A stretch of DNA of 64,000 bases from Arsenicicoccus piscis (GTDB lineage Bacteria > Actinomycetota > Actinomycetes > Actinomycetales > Dermatophilaceae): contig NZ_JAKZHV010000001.1 in NCBI RefSeq assembly GCF_022568835.1, positions 1 through 64,000 on the forward strand, in the 5' to 3' direction. Shown in pieces: positions 55,179 through 63,838 of this stretch; the stretch's first letter is position 1, and the number at the start of each line of letters is the position of its first letter. The position numbers and the translations under genes were made by a program. Under the pieces are notes generated by a model, which was not told the origin of the DNA, did no database searches, and saw only the letters and a list, made by a program, of their open reading frames with translations.

Positions 55179-56159
55179 TCACGCCCCGCCGTCGAGCAGC
55201 CCGCGTCGCTGCGCGGCCATCCCGAGCTGGAACCTCGTCTCCACCCCGAGCTCGTCCATCAGTGAGGCCACCCGGCGGCGCACCGTCCGCAGCGCCACAC
55301 CGAGATAGCGCGCGATCGCCTCGTCCTTGTAGCCCGCGGCCATCAGCGACAGCAGCCGGCGGTCCTCGTCCAGGCCCGGCTCGACACCGGGCACGGGCAG
55401 CGCGGACTCCCACGCGAGGTCGAACAGGGTCCGGAAGGTCACGACGAGCATGGCGTCCCGGATCAGCACGTAGTCCGAGCGGACGTCGCCCCAGTCGGCC
55501 ATCGCCAGCACCAGCTCGTCACCGAGCACCAGGAACTCCGAGACGTTGACGGCGGTGAGCCGCTGCTGCTCGCCCACCTCCTCGAAGCGCTTCATCCACG
55601 CGCGGCCGCCCTCCTCGTCGAGCACGGACAGCGGGTAGAGCGTGCGCAGCGGCCGTCCGGAGGAGATCGTCGCGCGGGCCAGCTCGAGCGTCGCCTCGAT
55701 CCCCTCGGCGCTCCAGTCGGCCGACACGACGGTCGACCGGACCGGCCCCGAGGTCGAGCTGACCCCTTGCTGGACGATGCCGGCACCGAGGTCGGCCGGC
55801 ACGACCTCCCACTTGGGGCGCCGGGTCGCGCCCTGGCCGTGCTGGTGGTCGCTCACGAACTGGGCGATGGCGTGCCGGGTGGCCTCGAGATCGACCTGGT
55901 GCTGGATCGCCTCGGCCCGTTTGGTGTCCACCAGCCGGCCGATGACGATCCGCGGGTCGTCGGCGGCGAGGTTGCCCTCGCTGTCCTCGCGCACCAGGGT
56001 GCGCTCGAGCAGGATCGACAACGCCTCGTCGGCGTCGGACATGGACCAGCCGAGGCGCTCGGCATGCGTCGCGAGGTCAGACGGCTCGGAGCGCAGGATG
56101 CGCCGGTAGAGCCGCTCAGCCGCTGCCGTGACGTGCAGAGGCGACAAATAAGAAGGCAT
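55179..56159 (-). CDS. TrmB/LuxR-type HTH transcriptional regulator
   Basis: 326 residues from ATG at 56159 behind AAGGGGGAAG. N-terminal region SAAERLYRRILRSEPSDLAT-like (TAAAERLYRRILRSEPSDLA) with a winged-helix look, a middle sensor-like domain (~90-255), and a C-terminal LuxR HTH DEDRRLLSLMAAGYKDEAIA then RYLGVALRTVRRRVASLMDE. DNA-binding regulator, target unknown. Upstream region (56160-56447) carries nested inverted repeats, possible operators. Confidence 0.88.
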   Translation of the reverse strand: MPSYLSPLHVTAAAERLYRRILRSEPSDLATHAERLGWSMSDADEALSILLERTLVREDSEGNLAADDPRIVIGRLVDTKRAEAIQHQVDLEATRHAIAQFVSDHQHGQGATRRPKWEVVPADLGAGIVQQGVSSTSGPVRSTVVSADWSAEGIEATLELARATISSGRPLRTLYPLSVLDEEGGRAWMKRFEEVGEQQRLTAVNVSEFLVLGDELVLAMADWGDVRSDYVLIRDAMLVVTFRTLFDLAWESALPVPGVEPGLDEDRRLLSLMAAGYKDEAIARYLGVALRTVRRRVASLMDELGVETRFQLGMAAQRRGLLDGGA

Positions 56160-56271
56160 CGTCACTTCCCCCTTGACCTGCGCTTTTGCCGTCCTGGCCA
56201 GAGGATTCCGGCTACTTGCTGCCATTGTCCACTAAGAGACAGATCCAGGCCAGTGCGTCCGGCATACTCGT

Positions 56272-56313
56272 CGTGTCGCCACTTCGACACGGGTCGTGCC
56301 TGAGCAACACGAC
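56272..56313. promoter_or_regulatory. Nested inverted repeats upstream of the LuxR-type regulator
   Basis: CGTGTCG (56272-56278) / CGACACG (56285-56291) with a 6-base loop, followed by GTCGTG (56293-56298) / CACGAC (56308-56313). They lie 113-154 bases upstream of the regulator start and could be operator sites. Confidence 0.35.
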
Positions 56314-56376
56314 GACCGTGGGCGGCACTGCCGACGGCGCGCTTGATGGCGGCGCAGCCAGTCGACAGGGGGAAGC

Positions 56377-56402
56377 GGTGCCGGGCCCACGGGCCCGGCA
56401 CC
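56377..56402 (-). terminator. Hairpin after the DUF3151 gene
   Basis: Perfect 12-bp inverted repeat GGTGCCGGGCCC / GGGCCCGGCACC with a 2-base centre, 46 bases past the DUF3151 stop. Very stable but no T-run. Confidence 0.55.
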
Positions 56403-56447
56403 ATCCTTGTTTCTGGCGTGGCTTCTGGAATGCTCGCGGGGCTGGCG

Positions 56448-56858
56448 CTACTCGGCGAGGCCGAGCGCCACCGCCCCCTCCAGCGAGGAGTCCTGCAGGA
56501 ACTGGGTGCAGCGGTCGCGCTCCTCCGTCTCGCCGATGGCGTCCGCCGCGTAGGCGAGCGCGGCCACCGAGCAGAGGAAGCCCCGGTTGGGCTCGTGCGA
56601 CCACGGCACCTCGCCCTGGCCTCGCCAGCCCGCCTTGCGCAGCTGGTCGAGCGAGCGGTGGTAGCCGGCGCGGGCGAACGCGTAGGCGGTGACCGGGTCG
56701 CCCGCCGCGAGCGCCTTCTCGGCCAGGGTGGCCCAGGCGAGGGCGGACGACGGGTGATGGGCGGCGACCGTGCGCGGGTCGTCGCCACGAGCGAGCGACG
56801 CTGCCGCCGGGTCCTCCGGCAGCAGCGTCGGCTCGGGTCCGAGCAGGTTGTGGACCAA
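56448..56858 (-). CDS. DUF3151 domain protein
   Basis: 136 residues from a TTG at 56858. DUF3151 pattern: NLLGPEPTLLPEDPAA at the start, HPSSALAWATLAEKALAAGDPVTAYAFA (TPR-like helices), AGYHRSLDQLRKAGWRGQGEVPW, HEPNRGFLCSVAALA and IGETEERDRCTQFLQDS. Usually lies next to fba in actinobacteria, as here (14 bp after it). Function unknown; helical repeat form suggests protein binding. Confidence 0.92.
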   Translation of the reverse strand: MVHNLLGPEPTLLPEDPAAASLARGDDPRTVAAHHPSSALAWATLAEKALAAGDPVTAYAFARAGYHRSLDQLRKAGWRGQGEVPWSHEPNRGFLCSVAALAYAADAIGETEERDRCTQFLQDSSLEGAVALGLAE

Positions 56859-56871
56859 GAAGGTCTACCGG

Positions 56872-57903
56872 TCAGCCCTGGTGGGTGCCGGCGGACCGCA
56901 GGTTCTGGCAGGCCTCGACGACGCGCTGAGCCATGCCGGCCTCGGCCTCCTTGCCCCAGGCGCGCGGGTCGTAGTCCTTCTTGTTGCCGACCTCGCCGTC
57001 GATCTTCAGGACGCCTTCGTACTTGGTGAACATCCAGCCCGCGACCGGACGGGTGAAGGCGTACTGGGTGTCGGTGTCGACGTTCATCTTGACGACGCCG
57101 AAGTCGACCGCGTCCGAGATCTCCTGGGGCAGCGAGCCGGAGCCGCCGTGGAAGACCAGGTCGAGCGGCTTGTCGCCGGCCTTCAGGCCGTACTTCTCGA
57201 CGATGGCGTCCTGGCACTGCTTGAGGATCTCGGGGCGCAGCTTGACGTTGCCCGGCTTGTAGACGCCGTGCACGTTGCCGAAGGTGAGGGCCGTCATGTA
57301 GCGACCCTTCTCACCGAGGCCGAGGGCCTCGACGGTCTTCAGCGCGTCCTCGGGGGTGGTGTAGAGCTGCTCGTTGATCTCGTTGGCGACACCGTCCTCC
57401 TCGCCACCGACGACGCCGATCTCGACCTCGAGGATGACGTCGATCGCGGCGCAGCGCTCGAGGAGCTCCTTGGCGATTTCGAGGTTCTTGTCGAGCGGCA
57501 CGGCCGAGCCGTCCCACATGTGCGACTGGAAGATCGGCACACCGAACTTCTTGTAGTTCTCCGCGGAGGCCTCGAGCAGCGGACGGACGAACCCGTCGAG
57601 CTTGGGCTCGGGGCAGTGGTCGGTGTGCAGGACGATGTTGACGTCGTAGTTCTTGGCGACCTCGGTGGCGTAGGCGGCCAGGGCCAGCGAACCGGTCACC
57701 ATGTTCTTGATGGTCGAGCCGGAGGCGTACTCGGCGCCACCGGTGGACACCTGGATGATGCCGTCCGAGCGCGCCTCGGCGAAGCCGCGGATCGCAGCCG
57801 TCACGGTCTGGGAGGACGTGACGTTGATCGCCGGGTAGGCGAAGGAACCGGCCTTCGCGCGGTCGAGCATGTCCCGGTAGACCTCGGGGGTTGCGATGGG
57901 CAT
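56872..57903 (-). CDS. fba: Class II fructose-bisphosphate aldolase
   Basis: 343 residues from ATG at 57903 behind GAAGGAG. Cleaves fructose-1,6-bisphosphate in glycolysis and makes it in gluconeogenesis; zinc enzyme. Seen: YPAINVTSSQTVTAAIRGFAE, VNIVLHTDHCPEPKLDGFV with zinc His and catalytic Asp, VILEVEIGVVGGEEDGV, LTFGNVHGVYKPGNV, LVFHGGSGSLPQEI and GVVKMNVDTDTQYAF. Normal length. Co-oriented with DUF3151. Confidence 0.97.
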   Translation of the reverse strand: MPIATPEVYRDMLDRAKAGSFAYPAINVTSSQTVTAAIRGFAEARSDGIIQVSTGGAEYASGSTIKNMVTGSLALAAYATEVAKNYDVNIVLHTDHCPEPKLDGFVRPLLEASAENYKKFGVPIFQSHMWDGSAVPLDKNLEIAKELLERCAAIDVILEVEIGVVGGEEDGVANEINEQLYTTPEDALKTVEALGLGEKGRYMTALTFGNVHGVYKPGNVKLRPEILKQCQDAIVEKYGLKAGDKPLDLVFHGGSGSLPQEISDAVDFGVVKMNVDTDTQYAFTRPVAGWMFTKYEGVLKIDGEVGNKKDYDPRAWGKEAEAGMAQRVVEACQNLRSAGTHQG

Positions 57904-58016
57904 GGAGTCTCCTTCGGTGCTGCGCCGGTCGGCCCCGGTGGGCCGGTCGACGACGTCGGTGAGGTACGTCACCCATCCTTCCACGAACGGCCACGCCCAA
58001 CCACAACAGGGTCCGG

Positions 58017-58724
58017 CTACGGGGCGATCCCCCCGTCGCTGACGCGCTGACCGAAGGCGTGCCGCCGCACCCAGGCGTGCAGCGTGATCGCCGCGGCCGC
58101 GCCGGCGTTGATCGAGCGGGTCGAGCCGAACTGGGTGATCGCGAGGCACGCGTCAGCGGCCGCGAGCGCCTCCGCCGTCACGCCCGGACCCTCCTGCCCG
58201 AACAGCAGCACGCAGTGCTCCGGTAGGTCGTAGGTCTCGAGCGGCACCGACCCGGGCACGTTGTCGATGGCGAGGATCGGCAGCCGGCGCCCGCCCGGAC
58301 CCGCAGTGGCCGCCCAGGCGACGAGCTCGGCCACATCGCGGTGGTGGTGCTCGTGCTGGTAGCGATCCGTCACCATGGCGCCGCGCCTGTTCCACCGACG
58401 TCGACCCACGATGTGAAACGCCTTGGCGTTGAACGCATTTGCCGTGCGGATGACCGAGCCGATGTTGAAGTCGTGGCCCCAGTTCTCGACCGCCACGTGC
58501 AGCGCGTGGCGGCGACTGTCGAGGTCGGCCACGATCGCGTCGTGCCGCCAGTAGCGGTAGTCGTCGACCACGTTGCGTCGGTCGCCCTCGGTGAGGAGCA
58601 CCGGGTCCAGGTGGCCCGGCAAGGCGCCCGAGGGGTCTACCGGCCAGGGGCCGTGCCACGGCCCGACACCCACGGACGGCGTGCTGGACCCGGGCTGCTC
58701 GGGCACGTCCTGGTCTTGGCTCAC
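58017..58724 (-). CDS. TrmH-family (SPOUT) RNA methyltransferase
   Basis: 235 residues from GTG at 58724; TAGCCT seven bases upstream suggests leaderless expression. SPOUT fold: LHVAVENWGHDFNIGSVIRTANAF (motif 1, N..S.IRTA), AFHIVGRRRWNRRGAM, LPILAIDNVPGSVPLETYDL, CVLLFGQEGPGVTAEALAAA (motif 2) and FGSTRSINAGAAAAITLHAW (motif 3). Methylates a ribose in tRNA or rRNA; the exact target is not evident. Pro-rich N-terminal ~40 residues are low complexity. Divergent from dedA. Confidence 0.92.
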   Translation of the reverse strand: MSQDQDVPEQPGSSTPSVGVGPWHGPWPVDPSGALPGHLDPVLLTEGDRRNVVDDYRYWRHDAIVADLDSRRHALHVAVENWGHDFNIGSVIRTANAFNAKAFHIVGRRRWNRRGAMVTDRYQHEHHHRDVAELVAWAATAGPGGRRLPILAIDNVPGSVPLETYDLPEHCVLLFGQEGPGVTAEALAAADACLAITQFGSTRSINAGAAAAITLHAWVRRHAFGQRVSDGGIAP

Positions 58725-58731
58725 GTTCAGC

Positions 58732-58737
58732 AGGCTA
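58732..58737 (-). promoter_or_regulatory. -10 box of the RNA methyltransferase gene (leaderless)
   Basis: Minus-strand TAGCCT, seven bases before the GTG at 58724. Only 25 bases separate it from the divergent dedA -10 box. Confidence 0.5.
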
Positions 58738-58762
58738 ACGGCGCTCGGACAGTCCCGGCCCG

Positions 58763-58768
58763 TATCCT
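58763..58768 (+). promoter_or_regulatory. -10 box of dedA (leaderless)
   Basis: TATCCT seven bases before the GTG at 58776. Confidence 0.5.
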
Positions 58769-58775
58769 GGAGAGT

Positions 58776-59477
58776 GTGAGCCTGCCCCTGCTGATCGATC
58801 CTGCCCTCGTGACCTCGACCGCCCACACGGTCTACGCCGCGGTCCTGCCCACCGCCGGCGGCGCCAACTGGATGGACCCCCAGTGGCTGCTCGACACCTA
58901 CGGCAACGCCTTCTTCTGGCTGTCGATGGTCATCATCTTCGTCGAGTGCGGGCTGTTCTTCCCGATCCTGCCGGGCGACTCCCTGCTGTTCTCGATCGGC
59001 CTGTTCATCAAGCGCGGTGACGTCGACATCGCCCTCGGCGTCGCCCTGGTCCTGCTGTCGCTAGCGGCCTTTGCCGGCAACGTCGTGGGCTACGAGATCG
59101 GCCGCGCCATCGGCCGACCGCTCTACGAGCGCGACGGGCGCATCCTCAAGCGCAAGTACTTCGACCAGACCATCGCCTTCTTCGACACCTACGGCAACAA
59201 GGCCCTCGTGATCGGGCGCTTCGTGCCGATCGTGCGCACCTTCATCACCGTCGTCGCCGGCGTCGGCAAGATGGACCGCAAGCGCTTCTTCACCTGGTCG
59301 GCCGTCGGCGCCGTGCTCTGGGCCGTCGGCATCACCATGCTCGGCTACCTGCTCGGCAACATCGCCTTCATCCAGAACAACCTCGAGGCCGCGATCCTGC
59401 TGATCGTCTTCGTGTCGGTGCTCCCCATGGTCTTCGAGTGGTGGATGCACAAGCGCCGTTCCCGCACGACCGTCTGA
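58776..59477 (+). CDS. DedA family membrane protein
   Basis: 233 residues from GTG at 58776. PF09335-type: VIIFVECGLFFPILPGDSLLF near residue 50, GNVVGYEIGRAIGRPLYERDGRILKRKYF, then VIGRFVPIVRTFITVVAGVGKM with the conserved Arg residues, and two C-terminal helices plus a basic tail. DedA proteins act in lipid carrier recycling (undecaprenyl phosphate) and membrane homeostasis. Divergent from the TrmH gene with 51 bp between starts; downstream is a repeat-filled gap. Confidence 0.95.
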   Translation: MSLPLLIDPALVTSTAHTVYAAVLPTAGGANWMDPQWLLDTYGNAFFWLSMVIIFVECGLFFPILPGDSLLFSIGLFIKRGDVDIALGVALVLLSLAAFAGNVVGYEIGRAIGRPLYERDGRILKRKYFDQTIAFFDTYGNKALVIGRFVPIVRTFITVVAGVGKMDRKRFFTWSAVGAVLWAVGITMLGYLLGNIAFIQNNLEAAILLIVFVSVLPMVFEWWMHKRRSRTTV

Positions 59478-59569
59478 GTCGTCTGCCTGGGCGTGCTGGC
59501 CGGTTGGCCGTTCGGCTGGACTCGTGGTTCGGCTGCACTGGGTCGGCGTTCGGGCGTGCGGTCCGGTGG

Positions 59570-59715
59570 CGAGATGGTGGTTGGCCACCGCAGGGCCGCC
59601 GAGATGGTGGTTGGCCACCGACACGGCTGTTGTACCAGCCATCTCAGTGCCCAAGTGCCGTGTCGCCGCGTCTGGCGTGACGAACTGCCGTCTCGGTGAC
59701 CAACTGACGTGTCGA
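59570..59715. repeat. Dispersed repeat locus 2: units around the same 41-bp core
   Basis: Forward units at 59570-59590 and 59600-59619 (CGAGATGGTGGTTGGCCACC), the core 59611-59651 (37/41 identical to 30141-30181), then reverse units at 59656-59665 (GTGCCGTGTC), 59677-59695 (GTGACGAACTGCCGTCTCG) and 59695-59714 (GGTGACCAACTGACGTGTCG). Same head-to-head design as locus 1; the unit variants GACACGG, GAGACGG and GAGATGG occur in both. Confidence 0.85.
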
Positions 59716-59850
59716 GCAGGGCGGCGGCGGTGGGTGCCGGCCTCGGCGTGGCGGCCGAGTGGGGCCCTGTGGTGGGTGGGGCTGGTGGTGTTGGAGGGGT
59801 CTACGAGATGGCGTCTTGGGGGTGACGTTGCGCAGGAACCCGTGGGGTGA

Positions 59851-59924
59851 GCACGAAACCGTGACATGCCGGGGTCCGGGACCTGCGCGTGTCACGGTTT
59901 CGGCGGCGTGTCACGGGTTCGTGC
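59851..59924. repeat. Second inverted-repeat family (CGAAACCGTGACA)
   Basis: GCACGAAACCGTGACA (59851-59866) faces TGTCACGGTTTCG (59890-59902), a perfect 13-bp match, and then TGTCACGGGTTCGTGC (59909-59924), a 16-bp match with one mismatch. A partial forward unit, GGAACCCGTG, lies just before at about 59835. Could be REP-like or an operator cluster. Confidence 0.75.
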
Positions 59925-59988
59925 GCGTCTGTGGGCCGCGAGCAGGGCGTTGGGCCGGCGGGCGGGGGCGTTCGGGGGCGGGCACAGC

Positions 59989-60021
59989 AGAAGGCACGCC
60001 CCGTGCGGGGGCGTGCCTTCT
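59989..60021. terminator. Terminator hairpin downstream of lemA
   Basis: Perfect 14-bp stem AGAAGGCACGCCCC / GGGGCGTGCCTTCT with a 5-base loop (GTGCG), 19 bases past the lemA stop. Serves the minus-strand gene. Confidence 0.75.
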
Positions 60022-60040
60022 GTCCGGTAGCGAGACCGAG

Positions 60041-60853
60041 TCAGCTGGGGCGCTGCTGCTGGTCGTTGGAGAGGTCCAGCGGGTCGCCCTGGATCGGCTG
60101 CTGCTGGGGCGCGGCGGGCTGCGACGCGGACTGGCCCTGCACCGACTGGCCCTGAGCAGACTGGCCCTGCGGCAGGTCGCCGGACTGGGGAGCGCGGTCC
60201 TGGGGCAGGGCGGGAGCGGCGGGAGCCGGGGCCGTGCGGAACGGACCGTCCTGGGCGGGCTCGTCCTCGGCGGTGTAGGTGCGCGGGGAGCCGGTGTCGA
60301 AGTTGACCTGCGGGGTGCTGCGGGCGGTGTCCTCGACCTCGAAGTACTCCTCGCGGTGGATCGAGAAGCGCTCGGCGATCTGGTTGGTCGGGAAGGACTC
60401 GACCTTGGTGTTGAGCTCCTTGACGGTGGCGTTGTAGTAACGCCGGGCCGAGGCGATGCGGTCCTCGGTGGAGGACAGCTCCTGCTGCAGGGCGAGGAAG
60501 TTCTGGTTGGCCTGCAGCTGCGGGTAGGCCTCGGCGACGGCCATCAGCCGACCGAGCGCCTGGGTGAGCTGGCCCTCGGCGGCGGCGGTGGCCGCGGGGG
60601 TGCCCTGGGCGTTGACGGCCTGGGCGCGAGCGTTCATGACCGACTCCAGGGTGCCGCGCTCGTGCGTGGCGTAGCCCTTGACGGTCTCGACGAGGTTGGG
60701 GATGAGGTCGTGGCGACGCTTCAGCTCGACGTCGATCTGGCGCCACGACTCCTGCGTGCGGTTGCGCAACGAGATGAGCCCGTTGTACATCCCGACGAGC
60801 CACAGCCCGCCTCCGACGACGATGACCAGCAGGATGATGAGTGCGATGAGCAC
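60041..60853 (-). CDS. LemA family protein
   Basis: 270 residues from ATG at 60853. One N-terminal membrane helix (LIALIILLVIVVGGGLWLVG), then the LemA coiled domain: NRTQESWRQIDVELKRRHDLIPNLVETVKGY, QLQANQNFLALQQELSSTED and ARRYYNATVKELNTKVESFP. The core (~185 residues) is followed by an 85-residue Gln/Pro/Ala tail with repeats (GQSAQGQSVQGQSASQ), longer than usual. LemA proteins have no agreed function. Stands alone. Confidence 0.93.
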   Translation of the reverse strand: MLIALIILLVIVVGGGLWLVGMYNGLISLRNRTQESWRQIDVELKRRHDLIPNLVETVKGYATHERGTLESVMNARAQAVNAQGTPAATAAAEGQLTQALGRLMAVAEAYPQLQANQNFLALQQELSSTEDRIASARRYYNATVKELNTKVESFPTNQIAERFSIHREEYFEVEDTARSTPQVNFDTGSPRTYTAEDEPAQDGPFRTAPAPAAPALPQDRAPQSGDLPQGQSAQGQSVQGQSASQPAAPQQQPIQGDPLDLSNDQQQRPS

Positions 60854-60961
60854 GTCCGGACCTCCCTGAACGGCGATGGGTCGCCTCGCAGCCTAGCGGG
60901 CCGGCGCGTGCCCTGGTCCTGGTCCGACGCCCGACGGGCTACGGGAGTTCCCGGCCAGTTG

Positions 60962-61522
60962 TCAGAGCGCGTCGAGCCCGAGGTCCGCGAGGGAGTAGAC
61001 GAAGCGGTAGGGCACCCCGGTCTCGGCCGTGATGCGGTCGCCCGCGCCGGTGTCGCGGTCGGCGATCGTGGCGACGGCGACGACCTCGGCCCCGGCCTCG
61101 CGGCAGGCGGCGACGGCGTCGAGCGGGGAGTTGCCGGTCGTGGTGGTGTCCTCGACGACGACCACGCGGCGGCCGGCGACGGACGGGCCCTCGATGCGCT
61201 GCTGCAGGCCGTGCGCCTTGCCGGCCTTGCGCACGACGAAGGCGTCCAGCCGCTGACCGTCGGCCGCGGCGGCGTGCAGCATGGACGTGGCCACCGGGTC
61301 GGCGCCGAGGGTGAGCCCGCCGACGGCGTCGACGTCGAGGTCGCTGATCAGCTCGCGCATCACGGCGCCGACCAGCGGGGACGCCTCCCCATCGAGCGTG
61401 ATGCGCCGCAGGTCGACGTAGTAGTCGGCCTCCTTGCCCGACGACAGGGTCACCCTGCCGTGGACGATCGCCTCGTCCTTGATGAGCTGCAGCAGCCGGT
61501 CCCGAGCGTCGGTGGAGGTCAC
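60962..61522 (-). CDS. pyrE: Orotate phosphoribosyltransferase
   Basis: 186 residues from GTG at 61522. Transfers ribose-5-phosphate from PRPP to orotate, making OMP for UMP synthesis. Seen: GRVTLSSGKEADYYVDLRRI, GGLTLGADPVATSMLHAAAA and the PRPP loop VVVVEDTTTTGNSPLDAVAA. A minus-strand TAGGCT (61530-61535) seven bases upstream overlaps the TAG stop of the SDR gene, so pyrE probably has its own leaderless promoter inside the end of that gene. Confidence 0.96.
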   Translation of the reverse strand: MTSTDARDRLLQLIKDEAIVHGRVTLSSGKEADYYVDLRRITLDGEASPLVGAVMRELISDLDVDAVGGLTLGADPVATSMLHAAAADGQRLDAFVVRKAGKAHGLQQRIEGPSVAGRRVVVVEDTTTTGNSPLDAVAACREAGAEVVAVATIADRDTGAGDRITAETGVPYRFVYSLADLGLDAL

Positions 61523-61532
61523 GCTCGGCAGC

Positions 61533-62330
61533 CTAGTCGTCGCCGGTAGACCGTGCGCGTCGCGTCCGGCGCTGCTCGGCGAGCAGGCCGGTCACCCGGC
61601 GCACCACCCCCCGCGGGACCACGGCGAGCGCGCCGACGATCGCTTGGTACTGCCGACCAGGGACGCTCACCACCCGGCCGCGGGCGACGTCGGCGAGGCA
61701 GTCGCGCACCAGCTGGTCGGCGTCCAGCCACAGCGCCTCCGGCAGCGCGCCCATGCGCAGCTGGGCCCGGTCGTGGAACTCGGTGTGGGTGAATCCCGGG
61801 CAGAGCGCCGTCGCGGTGACCCCGGTGCCGGCGAGCTCGGTCGCGAGCCCCTCGGTGAAGACCCGGGCCCACGCCTTCACGGCGGAGTAGGTGCCCATCG
61901 ACACGTAGGACGCGACCGACGACACCACCACGATCGCGCCGTGCCCGCGCTCGACCATGGCGCGCGCAGCAGCCTGGGACACGACCATGACCGCCCGGAT
62001 CATCACCTCGACGGCCTGCTCCTCGTCGGCGATGTCCCCGCGCAGGAAGGACGAGCGCAGGCCGAAGCCGGCGTTGTTGACGAGCAGGTCGACCGGTGCG
62101 TCCCGGTCCCCCGCGCGGTCCGCGACGCGCTGCATCGCCGCCCGGTCGGCGAGATCCGCGACCAGCACCTCGCAGTGCACGCCGTGCAGGTCACCCAGCT
62201 CGTGGGCCAGCGCCTGCAGACGGGCCTCGTCGCGGGCCACGAGGACCAGGTCGTGGCCGCGAGCGGCGAGCTCGCGCGCGAACGCGAGGCCGATGCCGGC
62301 GGAGGCGCCGGTGACCAGGGCGGTAGACAT
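61533..62330 (-). CDS. Short-chain dehydrogenase/reductase
   Basis: 265 residues from ATG at 62330; TAGAGT seven bases upstream (62338-62343) indicates a leaderless start. Classical SDR: TALVTGASAGIGLAFARELA, LVADLADRAAMQRV, LLVNNAGFGLRSSF, VVVSSVASYVSMGTYSAVKAW (Ser, Tyr-x-x-x-Lys), and CPGFTHTEFHDRAQ. C-terminus basic, RRTRRARSTGDD. Substrate unknown. Convergently transcribed with nothing; divergent from the exonuclease gene. Confidence 0.94.
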   Translation of the reverse strand: MSTALVTGASAGIGLAFARELAARGHDLVLVARDEARLQALAHELGDLHGVHCEVLVADLADRAAMQRVADRAGDRDAPVDLLVNNAGFGLRSSFLRGDIADEEQAVEVMIRAVMVVSQAAARAMVERGHGAIVVVSSVASYVSMGTYSAVKAWARVFTEGLATELAGTGVTATALCPGFTHTEFHDRAQLRMGALPEALWLDADQLVRDCLADVARGRVVSVPGRQYQAIVGALAVVPRGVVRRVTGLLAEQRRTRRARSTGDD

Positions 62331-62405
62331 GGCGCTCACTCTAGGGGCCAGGGCGCGCCCCCGCTGGGGGACGGTCTGACCATCAGGTCTGTCGGTGGTC
62401 GCCCG

Positions 62406-62411
62406 TAGAGT
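62406..62411 (+). promoter_or_regulatory. -10 box of xth (leaderless)
   Basis: TAGAGT six bases before the GTG at 62418. Confidence 0.5.
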
Positions 62412-62417
62412 GACCGG

Positions 62418-63208
<791 letters not shown>

Positions 63209-63221
63209 GCCCGAGCCCGGC

Positions 63222-63656
63222 TCACAGGGCGGCGAGGCTCAGCGGCGGCGGCATGGGGTGGATGTAACCCGGGCTGGCGACGAAGAAGTGCAGCAGCCGC
63301 ACGTCGGTGTCGGCGGCCACCTGCACGAGCAGCTCGTGCCAGGCGCGGTCGGCGTCGGTGACCTGCGACCCCTGGTGCCCTACGACGGCGACGGCCGTCG
63401 CCCCCGGCCCGAGGGATCCGCCCACCGCCCAGAACAGGTTGCCCATCGCCGTGCGCGTCGTCCGGTCCGGCTCGGCGGGGCACTCGTCGGCGCAGATCGG
63501 CACCTTGAGCATGCCGAGGTCGTCGCACGCCAGCAGCGTGAGGCCGCCCTCGCGGCGGGAGCGCTCGCTGACGAGCAGGTCCACGGCCTCGCGGGCGAAG
63601 GTGGGGTCGGTGAGGGGTCGGTGCCGCAGATCGCGGGCGGTCGTCTCGGAGAACAT
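63222..63656 (-). CDS. Hypothetical protein
   Basis: 144 residues from ATG at 63656; GAGTAT six bases upstream fits the leaderless pattern. Soluble: EAVDLLVSERSRREGGLTLLA, CDDLGMLKVPICADECPAEP, then WAVGGSLGPGATAVAVVGHQ, HELLVQVAADTDVRLLHFFV and a C-terminal HPMPPPLSLAAL. Reminiscent of short actinobacterial regulatory or JAB-like proteins, but I cannot assign a family. Converges with xth. Confidence 0.72.
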   Translation of the reverse strand: MFSETTARDLRHRPLTDPTFAREAVDLLVSERSRREGGLTLLACDDLGMLKVPICADECPAEPDRTTRTAMGNLFWAVGGSLGPGATAVAVVGHQGSQVTDADRAWHELLVQVAADTDVRLLHFFVASPGYIHPMPPPLSLAAL

Positions 63657-63763
63657 GGGCGCATACTCACGCAAACGATGGCAAACGTGCGTCGACTTGT
63701 CCACAGGTACCCACGCGTGACCGGACATGCGCGCCGCGGACGGGCGGGTTAGGGTGCTGGCAC

Positions 63764-63834
63764 GACGCGGGGTGCCCCACCGGGGCTGAGAACACACCCG
63801 TGGAACCTGATCTAGCTAGCACTAGCGAAGGGAC
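63764..63834 (+). ncRNA. TPP riboswitch (THI element)
   Basis: All consensus parts present in order: CGCGGGGTGCC, CACCGGGGCTGAGA, ACACCCGTGGAACCTGATCT, then AGCACTAGCGAAGGGA. It ends five bases before the thiM start, so control is probably by hiding the ribosome-binding GAAGGGA sequence when thiamine pyrophosphate is bound. Confidence 0.96.
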
Positions 63835-63838
63835 GTCG

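Larger units (their letters stand above)
59478..60040. other. 563-bp gap between dedA and lemA
   Basis: No gene. Holds dispersed repeat locus 2, a GGTCTAC heptamer (59798-59804), the CGAAACCGTGACA repeat cluster (59851-59924) and the lemA terminator (59989-60021). Long ORFs across it on both strands have no gene-like features. Confidence 0.7.

Noticed and set aside
56343..57029. 228-residue plus-strand ORF
   Set aside because: Mostly the reverse shadow of DUF3151 and fba, low-complexity Arg/Pro-rich product.
59478..60040. Insertion sequence remnant
   Set aside because: No transposase fragment or target-site duplication could be found around the repeats.
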